Source: a virus. Taken from it: DNA of 45,036 bases. A program made the position numbers and the translations under genes. How positions within the stretch are numbered: position 1 is the stretch's first letter; every line of letters begins with the position of its first letter. Where the stretch lies: IMG/VR virus record IMGVR_UViG_3300025012_000160, positions 1-45,036 of that record, one strand, 5' to 3'. The notes under the pieces were generated by a model. The model worked only from the letters and a program-made list of their open reading frames with translations, did not search any database and was not told the DNA's origin. Below, piece after piece: positions 1-7,488 of the stretch.

Positions 1-191
1 GGGGTATTGAGTATTTATCTGATATTCAAAATAATCCAGAGGATTGGGTTCTTAATAAAATCGAAAATGATATAGATGCTTGGATTGATTCAGATGTATT
101 AATTTTTTCTTGTAAAAGCACTGTTGCAGTATTTAGTAAACTATCTCGTAAAAGTGATGGAGCAAAATATATTGACGGTAAATTTCAATAA
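1..191 (+). CDS. C-terminal end of an unrecognised protein (cut by window edge)
   Basis: An open frame runs from base 3 to a TAA at 189-191, giving the last 62 residues of a protein that begins outside the window. It ends KYIDGKFQ and has no motif I recognise. It stops 11 bases before the next start, so it is probably in the same transcript as the following regulator gene. Confidence 0.6.
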   Translation, partial: GIEYLSDIQNNPEDWVLNKIENDIDAWIDSDVLIFSCKSTVAVFSKLSRKSDGAKYIDGKFQ

Positions 192-202
192 GGAGGATTT
201 AT

Positions 203-610
203 ATGAACGTAGGAGAAAAGATTAGATTATATAAAGAACGATTGGCTTTTAAGGACTATCAGGAATTTGGCAGAGCTGTAGGAATATCAGGGAATTGGAT
301 TAATGAAACATCTAAGAAGTCTGAGATTAAACAAGTTAATGATTTAGGTTATTTAGTGAAATTGTGTGGATTTTTAGGTATTACAATTGATGAATTTTTA
401 AAAGATGATAAAATTGAAACAGATGAGTCAATTGAATCTAATATCATTGATGTAAATTCAGAAGATATTGGTATTTTAATCAATAATATGGTAGTATTAC
501 TAGGAAGAGAAGATGTGAAAATAGACGGCATGTTAATGAGTGACAAAAGTAAAGAGATTTGTATTGATTCATTGAATGTGGTAAAAACACTAGTTAAACA
601 ACATTTATAA
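203..610 (+). CDS. XRE/Cro-like helix-turn-helix protein
   Basis: This 135-residue protein is probably a small DNA-binding regulator. Residues about 5-65 resemble an XRE-family domain: KIRLYKERLAFKDYQEFGRA, then GISGNWINE as the likely recognition helix, then a helical stretch ending GITIDEFLK, a typical closing helix of this family. The rest is a short acidic region and a helical tail. AAGGAGG lies nine bases before the ATG, so the start is secure. It precedes the HNH-repeat protein by 17 bases. The target operator is not identified. The fold assignment is by motif resemblance only. Confidence 0.6.
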   Translation: MNVGEKIRLYKERLAFKDYQEFGRAVGISGNWINETSKKSEIKQVNDLGYLVKLCGFLGITIDEFLKDDKIETDESIESNIIDVNSEDIGILINNMVVLLGREDVKIDGMLMSDKSKEICIDSLNVVKTLVKQHL

Positions 611-627
611 GGGATGTGAATATAATC

Positions 628-1485
628 ATGGTATTCAAAGGAAGATCAACTGATACATTCGAAATGGATGATATAGAAGTTTATCAGTTAGTAAAAGATG
701 GTTCTTTAAGATCATATCCAAGTGGATTTTGGGACGGAGTTACTGCTTCCAAAACTGCTGAGAAAATTCTAAAATATGTTTTCAAGGATATTTTAAATTG
801 GTCTATTGATGATATTAAGGTAAAAGTAACCAGAGAGGTATTTGAGGAATATAAATTAGTTGGAATGCTTAAAAATATATATGATTCCAGCATGTATATT
901 TGTTTAGGTGAAGTATATCCAGAATTAAAGGAATGGGCAAGCAAACAATATCAAACTAATGAATATGCTGATTTTGTCCATAGAAAATATTCAGATGACG
1001 AATTGATTTATATTCTTCAAGAAAAATCAAAAGAGTTAAATAGAATCCCAAAAGGGGTTGATATGAAAACACCAAGTAGTGCTATTTATAGCAGTAGATT
1101 TGGTTCATGGGAAAAATCTTTAATGAAAGCAGGATTAATCGAAGATATTTATAAAGATGTTAATTTTGAAAAGAATTCCAAAGAATCAGTTATATCTCAC
1201 TTAAAGGAATTATTTGCAGAAAAGGAAAGAGTATTAGACAAAGATGAAATATTTGCTATTTATCCTGAAGGATTAATCAAAGAATACTTTGGGACTTTTA
1301 ATAAACTTGAAAAAGTTATTATAGCAGAATATACTAAAAAAGAACTTATTAAAATCTTAAAAAAGAAGAAAGAAAAATTAGGTAGAATTCCAAGCAATAA
1401 AGATATGAAATTTCCAATGGCTATTGTATTTATAGATAAATTCGGTAGTTGGCAGGATGCGATAGACAAATTGGAGAAAACTTAA
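628..1485 (+). CDS. Homing endonuclease associated repeat (HNH_repeat) protein
   Basis: This 285-residue protein has two clear copies of the homing endonuclease associated repeat, a DNA-contacting helical module of about 50 residues. They lie at about residues 121-170 and 236-284, each with the hallmarks LxRIPxxxDM and FGSW. A degenerate copy at about 186-230 keeps FGTF. The N-terminal region (SYPSGFW, TREVFEEYKL, YPELKEWA) resembles the domain that accompanies this repeat in Bacillota proteins such as the DUF4046 group. I see no HNH or GIY-YIG catalytic motif, so it is more likely a DNA-binding protein than a nuclease. A GTG at 616 is in frame, but it sits only two bases after AAGGG; the ATG at 628 is preferred. 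Confidence 0.7.
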   Translation: MVFKGRSTDTFEMDDIEVYQLVKDGSLRSYPSGFWDGVTASKTAEKILKYVFKDILNWSIDDIKVKVTREVFEEYKLVGMLKNIYDSSMYICLGEVYPELKEWASKQYQTNEYADFVHRKYSDDELIYILQEKSKELNRIPKGVDMKTPSSAIYSSRFGSWEKSLMKAGLIEDIYKDVNFEKNSKESVISHLKELFAEKERVLDKDEIFAIYPEGLIKEYFGTFNKLEKVIIAEYTKKELIKILKKKKEKLGRIPSNKDMKFPMAIVFIDKFGSWQDAIDKLEKT

Positions 1486-1496
1486 AATGCTTGAAT

Positions 1497-1524
1497 ATTG
1501 AGGTATTGTTGCAAATATCTCAAT
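1497..1524 (+). terminator. Hairpin after the HNH-repeat gene, possible weak terminator
   Basis: ATTGAGGTATT (1497-1507) pairs with AATATCTCAAT (1514-1524), giving 11 pairs including one G-U, around a six-base loop. No T-run follows, so it is at best a weak intrinsic terminator or an mRNA-stabilising hairpin. It separates the regulator pair from the 3D-domain gene. Confidence 0.35.
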
Positions 1525-1576
1525 AATACATAAAACAATATGATTAATAAAATATAATAAGAAAGCGAGTTAAGTA

Positions 1577-2167
1577 ATGAGGAAAAATCCACTAAAACAC
1601 ACTAAATTATTCGCTGCTTTTGTTAGTGTATTTATTCTCGTAAGCAGTACAAATGGAAATCATGTTGTAAATAAAAATATAAATAATACTAACCATATCA
1701 ATAATTATTTAGGAAGTGGTGCAAATGTAAATATATTAAAAGAACTAAGAAAGCAATACATAGTAACTCCTACTAAGAAAGAGGCGACCAATGAAGAAGA
1801 TAAACCCATATTTAAAGTGACTAGTTATGATTTATCTATCCAATCTTGCACAAAATCAAGAGGAGAAAGTGGTTTTGGTATCACAAAAAATGGTACAAAC
1901 TTAAAAAATAAGTCATGGGAAAATACTGGGGCTAGATTTATATCGGTTGATCCTAGAGTAATTCCATTGAACAAAGAAGTAAGATTGACATTTATAGACC
2001 CCAAACATAAGAAATATTCAGGCAATTACACAACAGTAGACACTGGCTCAGGAATAATTGGGAATAGAGTGGATTTGTTTCTGGGAGATTTTCATAGTAG
2101 CAAACCGAGTAAAAAATCGATTGATTTCGGTGTTGGATATGCTACAGTAACAATTTTAGAAAACTAG
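1577..2167 (+). CDS. Secreted 3D-domain (YocH/YuiC-like) cell-wall protein
   Basis: This 196-residue protein has a basic N terminus and a hydrophobic segment (about residues 12-24, FAAFVSVFILVSS) like a signal peptide. A linker leads to a C-terminal 3D domain at about residues 80-196. The three aspartates naming the family are visible in VDPRVIPL, TVDTGSG and GNRVDLF. The 3D domain is a double-psi beta-barrel related to MltA lytic transglycosylases and found in Bacillota proteins such as YocH and YuiC. The likely role is peptidoglycan cleavage outside the membrane. No LysM or SH3 wall-binding domain is present. AAGAAAGCGAG precedes the ATG. The domain call is firm; the role during infection is inferred. 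Confidence 0.8.
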   Translation: MRKNPLKHTKLFAAFVSVFILVSSTNGNHVVNKNINNTNHINNYLGSGANVNILKELRKQYIVTPTKKEATNEEDKPIFKVTSYDLSIQSCTKSRGESGFGITKNGTNLKNKSWENTGARFISVDPRVIPLNKEVRLTFIDPKHKKYSGNYTTVDTGSGIIGNRVDLFLGDFHSSKPSKKSIDFGVGYATVTILEN

Positions 2168-2231
2168 CATATCATGTGAACAAATTACTAAATATAAATA
2201 TAAAAATAAAATTAGAAAGAAGGAATTTAAT

Positions 2232-2453
2232 ATGGCAACTATATCAAGTATCACAGACTTTCCAGTGAAAAATGATTATAATGCAATGATTGGTTTAGAA
2301 TTTCGTAATCTTAAAGATAGAATTGCTAAAACTGAAGCATTAGAAAGGGAGATGCTAAGGAAAAGAAAATTAGAGAAGAGGGATTTTAGAATTTCTTATG
2401 AGGATAATGGGATGTTATATTATTGCTTTTGGGATAAAAGTATTTATTATTAA
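2232..2453 (+). CDS. Small basic/helical hypothetical protein
   Basis: Not recognised. The 73 residues include a charged helix (residues about 25-50, rich in K, R and E) and a C-terminal aromatic stretch (YYCFWDKSIYY). AGAAGGAATTT lies just before the ATG. About 100 bases without a clear gene follow it. Confidence 0.6.
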   Translation: MATISSITDFPVKNDYNAMIGLEFRNLKDRIAKTEALEREMLRKRKLEKRDFRISYEDNGMLYYCFWDKSIYY

Positions 2454-2567
2454 TACATAAAATAAGACAAAAATTAAATATTCTTAACCCACTGAATTTT
2501 CAATCTTAGTTCGTATAAATACTTTAAGGGACAAACTAAATTAAGAGAGAAGAGAGTGAAGAAAAAT

Positions 2568-3062
2568 ATGATTATTACTGAAAGAAAAGAAATTACAATA
2601 ATTGAGCATAGTGTAGTTGGTGTGATTTGTAATTGCTGTGGGGAACCAGTTGAACAAGAAAAAATAAACTCAATTCAGCAACTTAATTTTTCATTTGGTT
2701 ATGATAGTTTATTTGATAATAATAATCCTTGGAAAGCAGAAATGTGTGAAAATTGCTTAATTAAATTTATTAAAACATTTAAGATTGTTCCTGAAAATTT
2801 TATGATTGATAAATCATATATATCAAAATATGACAACAATCACGATCTACACCAAAAGGCATTTATAGTGTGGAAAGAAACAAATGAATGGGATTATGGT
2901 GAAGAAGATCCATATAATAATTTTTATGATGAAGATTTTTTAGAATATGAAGAAGTTTCTGATGCTTTAGAAGTACGCAAACCATTACATATCAATGTTG
3001 CAAAGTTAGCAACGATTCATAAAATTGGACTTGTAAAAAGTTGGTGTGAAAATAATGATTGA
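2568..3062 (+). CDS. Zinc-ribbon-like hypothetical protein
   Basis: This protein of about 164 residues is not recognised as a family. Two Cys pairs, CNCC near residue 21 and CENC near residue 62, could bind one zinc ion. The remainder is acidic and rich in tyrosine. A GTG at 2556 is also in frame, but AGAGAGTGA is better spaced for the ATG at 2568. It overlaps the next gene by eight bases (ATGATTGA), which suggests coupled translation. Confidence 0.6.
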   Translation: MIITERKEITIIEHSVVGVICNCCGEPVEQEKINSIQQLNFSFGYDSLFDNNNPWKAEMCENCLIKFIKTFKIVPENFMIDKSYISKYDNNHDLHQKAFIVWKETNEWDYGEEDPYNNFYDEDFLEYEEVSDALEVRKPLHINVAKLATIHKIGLVKSWCENND

Positions 3063-3339
3063 CAATAACAAATCCATTGAAATAGAGGATTATATGGAAA
3101 ATAAAGAAGATATATTATTTGACGTAACAACATTAAAAATAGGTGATATAGTCAATTATTTTGCTCATGATAATGGAAAATATTTTGTTGAGCAGGGAGA
3201 GGTTAGAAGTGAAAATATCTATAAGGATGGTGTAGAAGTTCATGGAGAAGGTTGGAAACAGTATGTAGGAAAATGGTTTATAAATAAAGTGCTCCGAAAT
3301 GGAATAGTCATATTTGAAAAACAATACAACGAATTTTAG
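3055..3339 (+). CDS. Hypothetical protein, beta-rich
   Basis: Not recognised. This protein of about 94 residues has alternating hydrophobic and charged residues (KIGDIVNYF, GKYFVEQGEV, VGKWFINKVL) suggesting a small beta-barrel. The ATG at 3055 overlaps the end of the preceding gene; GTG at 3046 is a possible longer start. Confidence 0.55.
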   Translation: MIDNNKSIEIEDYMENKEDILFDVTTLKIGDIVNYFAHDNGKYFVEQGEVRSENIYKDGVEVHGEGWKQYVGKWFINKVLRNGIVIFEKQYNEF

Positions 3340-3369
3340 ATTTAAATGATGAAAGGAGAAAATTATATT

Positions 3370-3549
3370 ATGAAAATAAGAATTATTAAAAATTTTCCAT
3401 TAGAGGATGGTGCAAGTGATATTAGTAGACATATCGGAAGTATTTTTGAGGTAACTAATGAGCAAGAAAATGGTAATATTTATATTGATGATGGCGAGGG
3501 TGACGAGTTGATGTTATACAAAGGTGAATACGAAGTAGTTAAGGAATAA
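3370..3549 (+). CDS. Small hypothetical protein
   Basis: A 59-residue protein resembling short phage proteins with an SH3-like barrel (SRHIGSIFEVTNEQ, then GDELMLYKGEYEVV). Its family is not certain. AAAGGAG lies ahead of ATG 3370. An upstream in-frame ATG at 3346 comes before that ribosome binding site and is unlikely. Confidence 0.6.
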   Translation: MKIRIIKNFPLEDGASDISRHIGSIFEVTNEQENGNIYIDDGEGDELMLYKGEYEVVKE

Positions 3550-3588
3550 TATAATTAATTCAATAAAGAAAGAAAGAAGGCAACAAAT

Positions 3589-4032
3589 ATGTTAATCAAT
3601 CAAATTAAATCAGACGCTCTTATCGCTCGTAAGGCACGACAAACTGATACAGCAACATTATTAACAACTCTGTATTCTGAAGCATCCATGGTAGGAAAAA
3701 ACTTTGGAAATAGAGAATCTACAGACCAAGAAGTATTGCAAGTCATTGAGAAATTTATTAAAAATGCAAATGAGATTCAAACAATTCTTTTGAAAAATAA
3801 TAAGGATACAAGCAATGTTATTTCTGAGATTAAAGTTTTGAGTAAATATTTACCTCAAAAGATGAGCAGAGAGGAGTTAGAAAATGTTGTTAGAGATATC
3901 ATTGAAGCATTGAAAGATATTAATTCAGAAGTGCAAATGGGAAAAGTTATGTCTGTATTAAAAAATTCTTATGGTGGTACTTATGATGGTAAAATTGCTA
4001 GTGAAATTGTTAGAAAGGAGTTGGCAAGATAA
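3589..4032 (+). CDS. GatB/YqeY domain protein
   Basis: This 147-residue protein matches the YqeY family along its whole length: an N-terminal helical bundle with LLTTLYSEA, the diagnostic LSKYLPQKMSREELENVV in the middle, and MGKVMSVLKNSYGGTYDG near the end before VRKELAR. The fold is shared with the tail of GatB, which helps the transamidosome bind tRNA. The role of stand-alone YqeY proteins is not settled. AGAAAGAAGG precedes the ATG, and the stop overlaps the next ATG (TAATG). A phage copy might act on host aminoacyl-tRNA metabolism, but that is speculation. Confidence 0.85.
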   Translation: MLINQIKSDALIARKARQTDTATLLTTLYSEASMVGKNFGNRESTDQEVLQVIEKFIKNANEIQTILLKNNKDTSNVISEIKVLSKYLPQKMSREELENVVRDIIEALKDINSEVQMGKVMSVLKNSYGGTYDGKIASEIVRKELAR

Positions 4033-4334
4033 TGGATAAAGATAAATTAAGAGTGTTAAGAATTATCGAATATGTAGGAGATAGGGATTGGGTAGAGAAT
4101 ACATTAGAAAAGTCTATAAATGGCACTAAATCTTTTAAAAAGGGAATTATTAAATCAGCAATAATTGATAATTTCCCTAATATATTAAACACAAATACCA
4201 AAGGGTGTTTTGGTTGTAAGCACACAAACGCACAAAATTGTTGTGAATATGATTCTGAGTTAAATGACAAATGTTTGAATAATTATCTAGTTCTTTATGA
4301 GCCAAATCAAAAGGAGAATACTACCAATGATTAA
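4032..4334 (+). CDS. Cys-containing hypothetical protein
   Basis: Not recognised. It is 100 residues long with a helical N-terminal half and a Cys cluster in the second half (CFGCKH, then NCCEY and DKC) that could bind metal. Its start overlaps the yqeY-like stop by one base. Its end overlaps the next gene by eight bases and contains that gene's ribosome binding site (AAAAGGAG). Confidence 0.55.
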   Translation: MDKDKLRVLRIIEYVGDRDWVENTLEKSINGTKSFKKGIIKSAIIDNFPNILNTNTKGCFGCKHTNAQNCCEYDSELNDKCLNNYLVLYEPNQKENTTND

Positions 4335-4656
4335 CTTATACCTTGATGATCTTAGACCTTGCCCTGAATACTTTACTTTAGCAAGGAATGCTCTAGAATG
4401 TCGTTTATTACTATTAAGCAATGATGTTAATACATTATCTCTCGACCATGATCTTGGCGAGGTAGACGCTGAGACAGGTTATGACTTATGTAAATGGCTC
4501 GTTGAATTAGGAAATTATGATCCTAGTATTTATCCTAAACAAATATTTCTTCATACCGCAAATGGTGTAGGTAGAGACAATATGTTTAAATTGTTAGAGA
4601 GATATAAACCTGATTGGGTTAAGTTACATCGTGGGCCTATGCCTAACAATGATTAA
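4327..4656 (+). CDS. Stand-alone receiver-like domain (cyclic-phosphate processing receiver family)
   Basis: This 109-residue protein looks like a single receiver-like domain. It begins MINLYLDDLRPCP, with the acidic pair after the first strand. It continues with LSLDHDLGEVD around the usual phospho-acceptor strand, then GYDLCKWL, and IFLHTANGVGRDNM near the end. These motifs match the cREC family (cyclic-phosphate processing receiver domain), predicted to act on cyclic-phosphate RNA ends or nucleotides rather than as classical response regulators. AAAAGGAG precedes ATG 4327. The family is fairly confident; the substrate is unknown. Confidence 0.7.
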   Translation: MINLYLDDLRPCPEYFTLARNALECRLLLLSNDVNTLSLDHDLGEVDAETGYDLCKWLVELGNYDPSIYPKQIFLHTANGVGRDNMFKLLERYKPDWVKLHRGPMPNND

Positions 4657-4691
4657 TCAAATTATAAAATAAAATTTAGGAAGTGAGTTGA

Positions 4692-5345
4692 ATGAAAAAG
4701 CCAATTATTGCTTTGGCAATATTGGGAGCATTATTTGCAACAAATATATACTGTAAATATCATAATTTTTCTATACCAAAACCTATATCAAATGAACAAT
4801 TGCAACTAAGAGATTTTACCAAAGAACAAAATAGAACAGCAGAACTAAAAAAGATGCAAAATCCAACTATAATCCAAAATGAGTTGAGAAAAGTAGGTGA
4901 AATCACTTCATTAAAAGGCAAATATAATTATTTCAGCAAGATAACTAATAAAGATAAATTCTTTGATAAATTCATATTAAGAGAAATTACATTGAACTTT
5001 GAATATAATTTTGGAATTGGAATCAATAGTCTTGAATACATAAAAGTATTAAAAATAGAAGATGGAAAAGTTTACATAAACATCCCAAAGAATCGAATTC
5101 AACTTATTTACATTGAACAAAATATGCAGAACTCAAGAATTATAGATGGAAATACAATGTTTCTATTTGATCAATTTAGTCCTAGTGATACTCAAATATT
5201 ATCTGCCCAAGCACAGCAAAATGTTGTTAATGCAATTGGAAAAGATAAGAAATTGTTTGATGATGCTATGATTAATTTGCAAGAAGTGATAGAGGAATTG
5301 ATTTTAGTTTTAGGTTATGAGCAAGTTGTGTTTAATGTGATTTGA
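4692..5345 (+). CDS. Membrane-anchored DUF4230-like protein
   Basis: This 217-residue protein starts with a short basic region and one hydrophobic segment (PIIALAILGALFATNIY), so it is probably anchored with the rest outside the membrane. The body resembles DUF4230: LRKVGEITSLKG, then GIGINSLEYIKVLKIEDGK, INIPKNRI, and a C-terminal helix ending LGYEQVVFNVI. The function of this family is not known. GGAAGTGAG lies before the ATG. A 36-residue membrane miniprotein follows 16 bases later. Confidence 0.55.
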   Translation: MKKPIIALAILGALFATNIYCKYHNFSIPKPISNEQLQLRDFTKEQNRTAELKKMQNPTIIQNELRKVGEITSLKGKYNYFSKITNKDKFFDKFILREITLNFEYNFGIGINSLEYIKVLKIEDGKVYINIPKNRIQLIYIEQNMQNSRIIDGNTMFLFDQFSPSDTQILSAQAQQNVVNAIGKDKKLFDDAMINLQEVIEELILVLGYEQVVFNVI

Positions 5346-5361
5346 TAAGGAGTGTGCGACT

Positions 5362-5472
5362 ATGTTTGCTGTATTAATTATTGTATCAGTAAATGTATTT
5401 ATTGCGTATCGATGGCTTGAAGAGAATCCAAATGGTTATACTGGACATTCAAAAGGAAGGAAGTGTGTTTAA
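5362..5472 (+). CDS. 36-residue single-pass membrane miniprotein
   Basis: A short open frame encodes a protein starting MFAVLIIVSVNVFIAYRWLE, which is one membrane-spanning segment, followed by a hydrophilic tail ending KGRKCV. AAGGAGTG lies about nine bases before the ATG. It fits between its neighbours: the next ATG is one base after its stop. The function is unknown. Confidence 0.55.
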   Translation: MFAVLIIVSVNVFIAYRWLEENPNGYTGHSKGRKCV

Positions 5473-5473
5473 A

Positions 5474-5833
5474 ATGGAATTGAAAAATTTAAGTGAGAAT
5501 TGTCTTGATTGTAAATGTAGAACGTGTAAATCAACATATAAATTAGATAATAATTCATCTTGCTATACATGGTGTTAAGAAAATTGTAAAGGGAAAGAAC
5601 CTCTTGATTTTAAGCCAAATAAAGAATGCTATGAAAGAATGGAAAGAGATTATTGTGAATATATCCATGATGACTGTGAATATCTTATTATTTGTAAAAA
5701 CTACGATAACGTATGTGCTAAAGATATGCTAGGAAATTATTTTAGAACAGAAGGATATTTACCTGAAGATATTTTGGCAAGGATAAAAAGATATGAAGAA
5801 ATTAACAAGAGAAATAAAGAATTGGAGAAATAA
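5474..5833 (+). pseudogene. Cys-rich protein gene interrupted by an in-frame TAA
   Basis: The frame from ATG 5474 encodes a Cys-rich segment (NCLDCKCRTCKSTY, then SCYTWC), hits TAA at 5576-5578, and then stays open in the same frame to 5833, continuing ENCKGK. The intact relative at 20085 reads NCLQCLCRTCNNTY, CYTYC, then VKCTGEG, so it passes straight through the position of the stop. This supports one gene broken by a nonsense change; GAA to TAA would suffice. The 3' part (with CEYIHDDC and a charged helix) could be reinitiated at ATG 5639, but no good ribosome binding site precedes it. Function unknown; zinc binding is likely. Confidence 0.65.
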
Positions 5834-5837
5834 AACA

Positions 5838-6032
5838 ATGAAGGAATTTAAGTTAGTCCAATTTAAAATATGTCCAGAATGTAGTTCGCGTATTGATCAA
5901 GAATCGAAATATGCTTTTGATAATAATATTTGTCCTTATTGTGGATTTGGTGCAAGTAAAACAGTAATTAGAAAAGAACCAGAATATGTTAGTAGTGGAT
6001 ATGATGATGCAGTTAGAAGTGGATTATTGTAA
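5838..6032 (+). CDS. Zinc-ribbon miniprotein
   Basis: The 64 residues contain CPEC and CPYCGFG separated by 17 residues, a classic four-Cys zinc ribbon, with a short acidic tail. The start at 5838 is chosen because GGAG lies eight bases upstream within the end of the preceding gene. Function unknown. Confidence 0.6.
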   Translation: MKEFKLVQFKICPECSSRIDQESKYAFDNNICPYCGFGASKTVIRKEPEYVSSGYDDAVRSGLL

Positions 6033-6048
6033 TATTTCTAATTAAAAA

Positions 6049-6073
6049 AGACCTCACCCAGAAGGCAAGGTTT
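6049..6073 (+). terminator. Weak terminator-like hairpin
   Basis: AGACCT (6049-6054) pairs with AGGTTT (6068-6073) including one G-U, with an inner CC/GG pair across a small internal loop. A-rich sequence lies upstream, but only a three-base T stretch is present. It sits just before a promoter-like sequence, where a terminator would make sense. Confidence 0.3.
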
Positions 6074-6095
6074 AATGTAGGACAAGCGAATTTAG

Positions 6096-6125
6096 TTGAC
6101 AAGATTAATATATCCAAGTTATAAA
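6096..6125 (+). promoter_or_regulatory. Sigma-A-like promoter
   Basis: TTGACA at 6096-6101 is followed after 18 bases by TATAAA at 6120-6125 (or after 17 bases by TTATAA). The -35 box is perfect. It would drive the zinc-ribbon miniprotein at 6155 and the genes after it. Confidence 0.55.
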
Positions 6126-6154
6126 TTATTATACAAAGAAATGGAGTGATAAAA

Positions 6155-6319
6155 ATGAGTAGATTAATCTTAACATATGAACTTAATGAACATCAACATG
6201 ATATTCTATGGAGTGATACTTGCCCATTATGCAGTTCAAAAATAATTGAATTTGAAAAGACTGTTGATTTTGCTTATTGGGTATGCAAATACTGTGACAC
6301 TTACTTTAGAATGGAATAA
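6155..6319 (+). CDS. Zinc-ribbon miniprotein
   Basis: A 54-residue protein with CPLCSSK and CKYCDTYF about 24 residues apart, so a four-Cys zinc ribbon. AAATGGAGTGA precedes the ATG. It is the first gene after the promoter at 6096. Function unknown. Confidence 0.6.
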   Translation: MSRLILTYELNEHQHDILWSDTCPLCSSKIIEFEKTVDFAYWVCKYCDTYFRME

Positions 6320-6340
6320 TAAAATGGAGATGATAAAATA

Positions 6341-6562
6341 ATGAAATGTATTAAAGAGAGCTGCGGTTTATCATATTTTTCAAATAATTGTGGATTTTGT
6401 AATGTACTCGATGCTTTTGTTTTTGCAGTAGATCAGAATAAATTAAAATGCTCTTTGCCTGATAAGATTTCGCAATTAGAAAAGGAATTAAATCATTATA
6501 AGTGCGCTTTAGACAAAGTGATTGTTTATCATGCTAAGAATGGTGGAAAGGAAAATGATTAA
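6341..6562 (+). CDS. Cys-rich miniprotein with helical tail
   Basis: Not recognised. The first half is Cys-rich (MKCIKESCGLSYF, CGFCNVL) and the second half is a predicted amphipathic helix (KISQLEKELNHYKCALDKV), possibly a coiled coil. GGAGATG precedes the ATG, and the stop overlaps the next gene by eight bases. Confidence 0.6.
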   Translation: MKCIKESCGLSYFSNNCGFCNVLDAFVFAVDQNKLKCSLPDKISQLEKELNHYKCALDKVIVYHAKNGGKEND

Positions 6563-6725
6563 ATTAAATCCTTATAATTGGCAAGATGCAGAATATTGGT
6601 TTGAAGATGAGGAAGAAGTATTTGAGTTTATGAGGGGAAATGAAGATGCAATAATTCAATATTCTTTAGAGAATGGTATGAGTATTAGGAATGGGATAGT
6701 GTATTTGTTTAAAATTAGAGATTAA
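6555..6725 (+). CDS. Small acidic hypothetical protein
   Basis: The 56 residues include WFEDEEEVFEFM, an acidic helix, and end in VYLFKIRD. The start at 6555 is chosen because GGAAAGGAAA is directly upstream, inside the preceding gene. Not recognised. Confidence 0.55.
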   Translation: MIKLNPYNWQDAEYWFEDEEEVFEFMRGNEDAIIQYSLENGMSIRNGIVYLFKIRD

Positions 6726-6741
6726 ATGGAGGTAGATGATA

Positions 6742-7110
6742 ATGAGTTATGTGAAACAGTATAGATGCCCAGAGTGCGATAAATATGAAGATGCAAAATC
6801 ATGGGATAAAGAAACTATAAAACACTATGATGAAAGTGAAAATATTACATCTATTGAAGACAATAAAAACGAGTGTTATTTCTGTTGTCCAAATTGTAAA
6901 TTAGATATTGATGGAAAGGATATAAAAACTGATGAAGAGTTAATAAAACCACCAAATATTATTAAGGAAAAGATTGAAGAAATATTGATGGAATATATGG
7001 ATGGGACTTATAACGGATTTGATGGAGGCAATTTGATAGACAATATTAATGTTTGTTCTTTAAGAGACGATTTAATTAAATTATTTCAAGAAATAAACAA
7101 GGAGGAATAA
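6742..7110 (+). CDS. Zinc-ribbon hypothetical protein
   Basis: A 122-residue protein with CPECDKYE near the N terminus and CCPNCKLDIDG near residue 50, forming a probable zinc ribbon, followed by an alpha-helical acidic domain. GGAGG is nine bases before ATG 6742; the in-frame ATG at 6736 is too close to it. The family is unknown. Confidence 0.6.
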   Translation: MSYVKQYRCPECDKYEDAKSWDKETIKHYDESENITSIEDNKNECYFCCPNCKLDIDGKDIKTDEELIKPPNIIKEKIEEILMEYMDGTYNGFDGGNLIDNINVCSLRDDLIKLFQEINKEE

Positions 7111-7113
7111 TAA

Positions 7114-7266
7114 ATGATATTAATCCATTACGCAGAACGCTATAGCCAAGATAGTCCAGATAAGTATGTTTTCTATTCATATAAGGAATTTTTTAAGTTT
7201 TAGGAGAAGAATGATAAGAATGGAATTATTAGGTTAATAAGCCATAGCGAAATGGAGGATAAATAA
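7114..7266 (+). pseudogene. Small gene interrupted by an in-frame TAG
   Basis: GGAGG precedes ATG 7114. The frame reads MILIHYAERYSQDSPDKY and reaches TAG at 7201-7203 after 29 codons. The same frame then stays open for 20 more codons (EKNDKNGIIRLISHSEMEDK) to a TAA at 7264-7266, directly before the next ATG and containing that gene's GGAGG. That is the usual junction in this region, so the longer frame looks like the original gene, about 50 residues. TAG ends other genes here, so a recoded stop is not needed to explain it. Confidence 0.5.
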
Positions 7267-7488
7267 ATGAGTATTAAACCACTAATAGAATTAATAACTT
7301 GTGAGTCTGGTGACTGGGAAGTGTTGCAAGTAAATCTAGGTGAAGATTTTGTACGTGAAGAACATAGAATTTCTAATCAAGATTGGATTCATTTATTAAA
7401 GGAGTTGGGTTATCCAGTTACCAAGAAATGTTTGTCAGATGAGACTATGGAATATGGAGATTATAATGTGGAAGGGGTTGGTAATTAA
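7267..7488 (+). CDS. Small acidic hypothetical protein
   Basis: Not recognised. The 73 residues include WEVLQVNLGEDF and DWIHLLKELGYPV. ATGGAGGATAA precedes the ATG, and the next gene begins directly after its stop, suggesting co-translation. Confidence 0.6.
   Translation: MSIKPLIELITCESGDWEVLQVNLGEDFVREEHRISNQDWIHLLKELGYPVTKKCLSDETMEYGDYNVEGVGN

Noticed and set aside
628-1485. HNH-repeat protein as an active homing endonuclease
   Set aside because: The repeat is associated with such enzymes, but no HNH, GIY-YIG or LAGLIDADG catalytic motif is present.
5576-7203. Stop-codon reassignment (TAA or TAG read as sense)
   Set aside because: Both TAA and TAG end many intact genes here, for example TAG at 2167, 9162, 12282, 24773 and 26933, so global reassignment does not fit.
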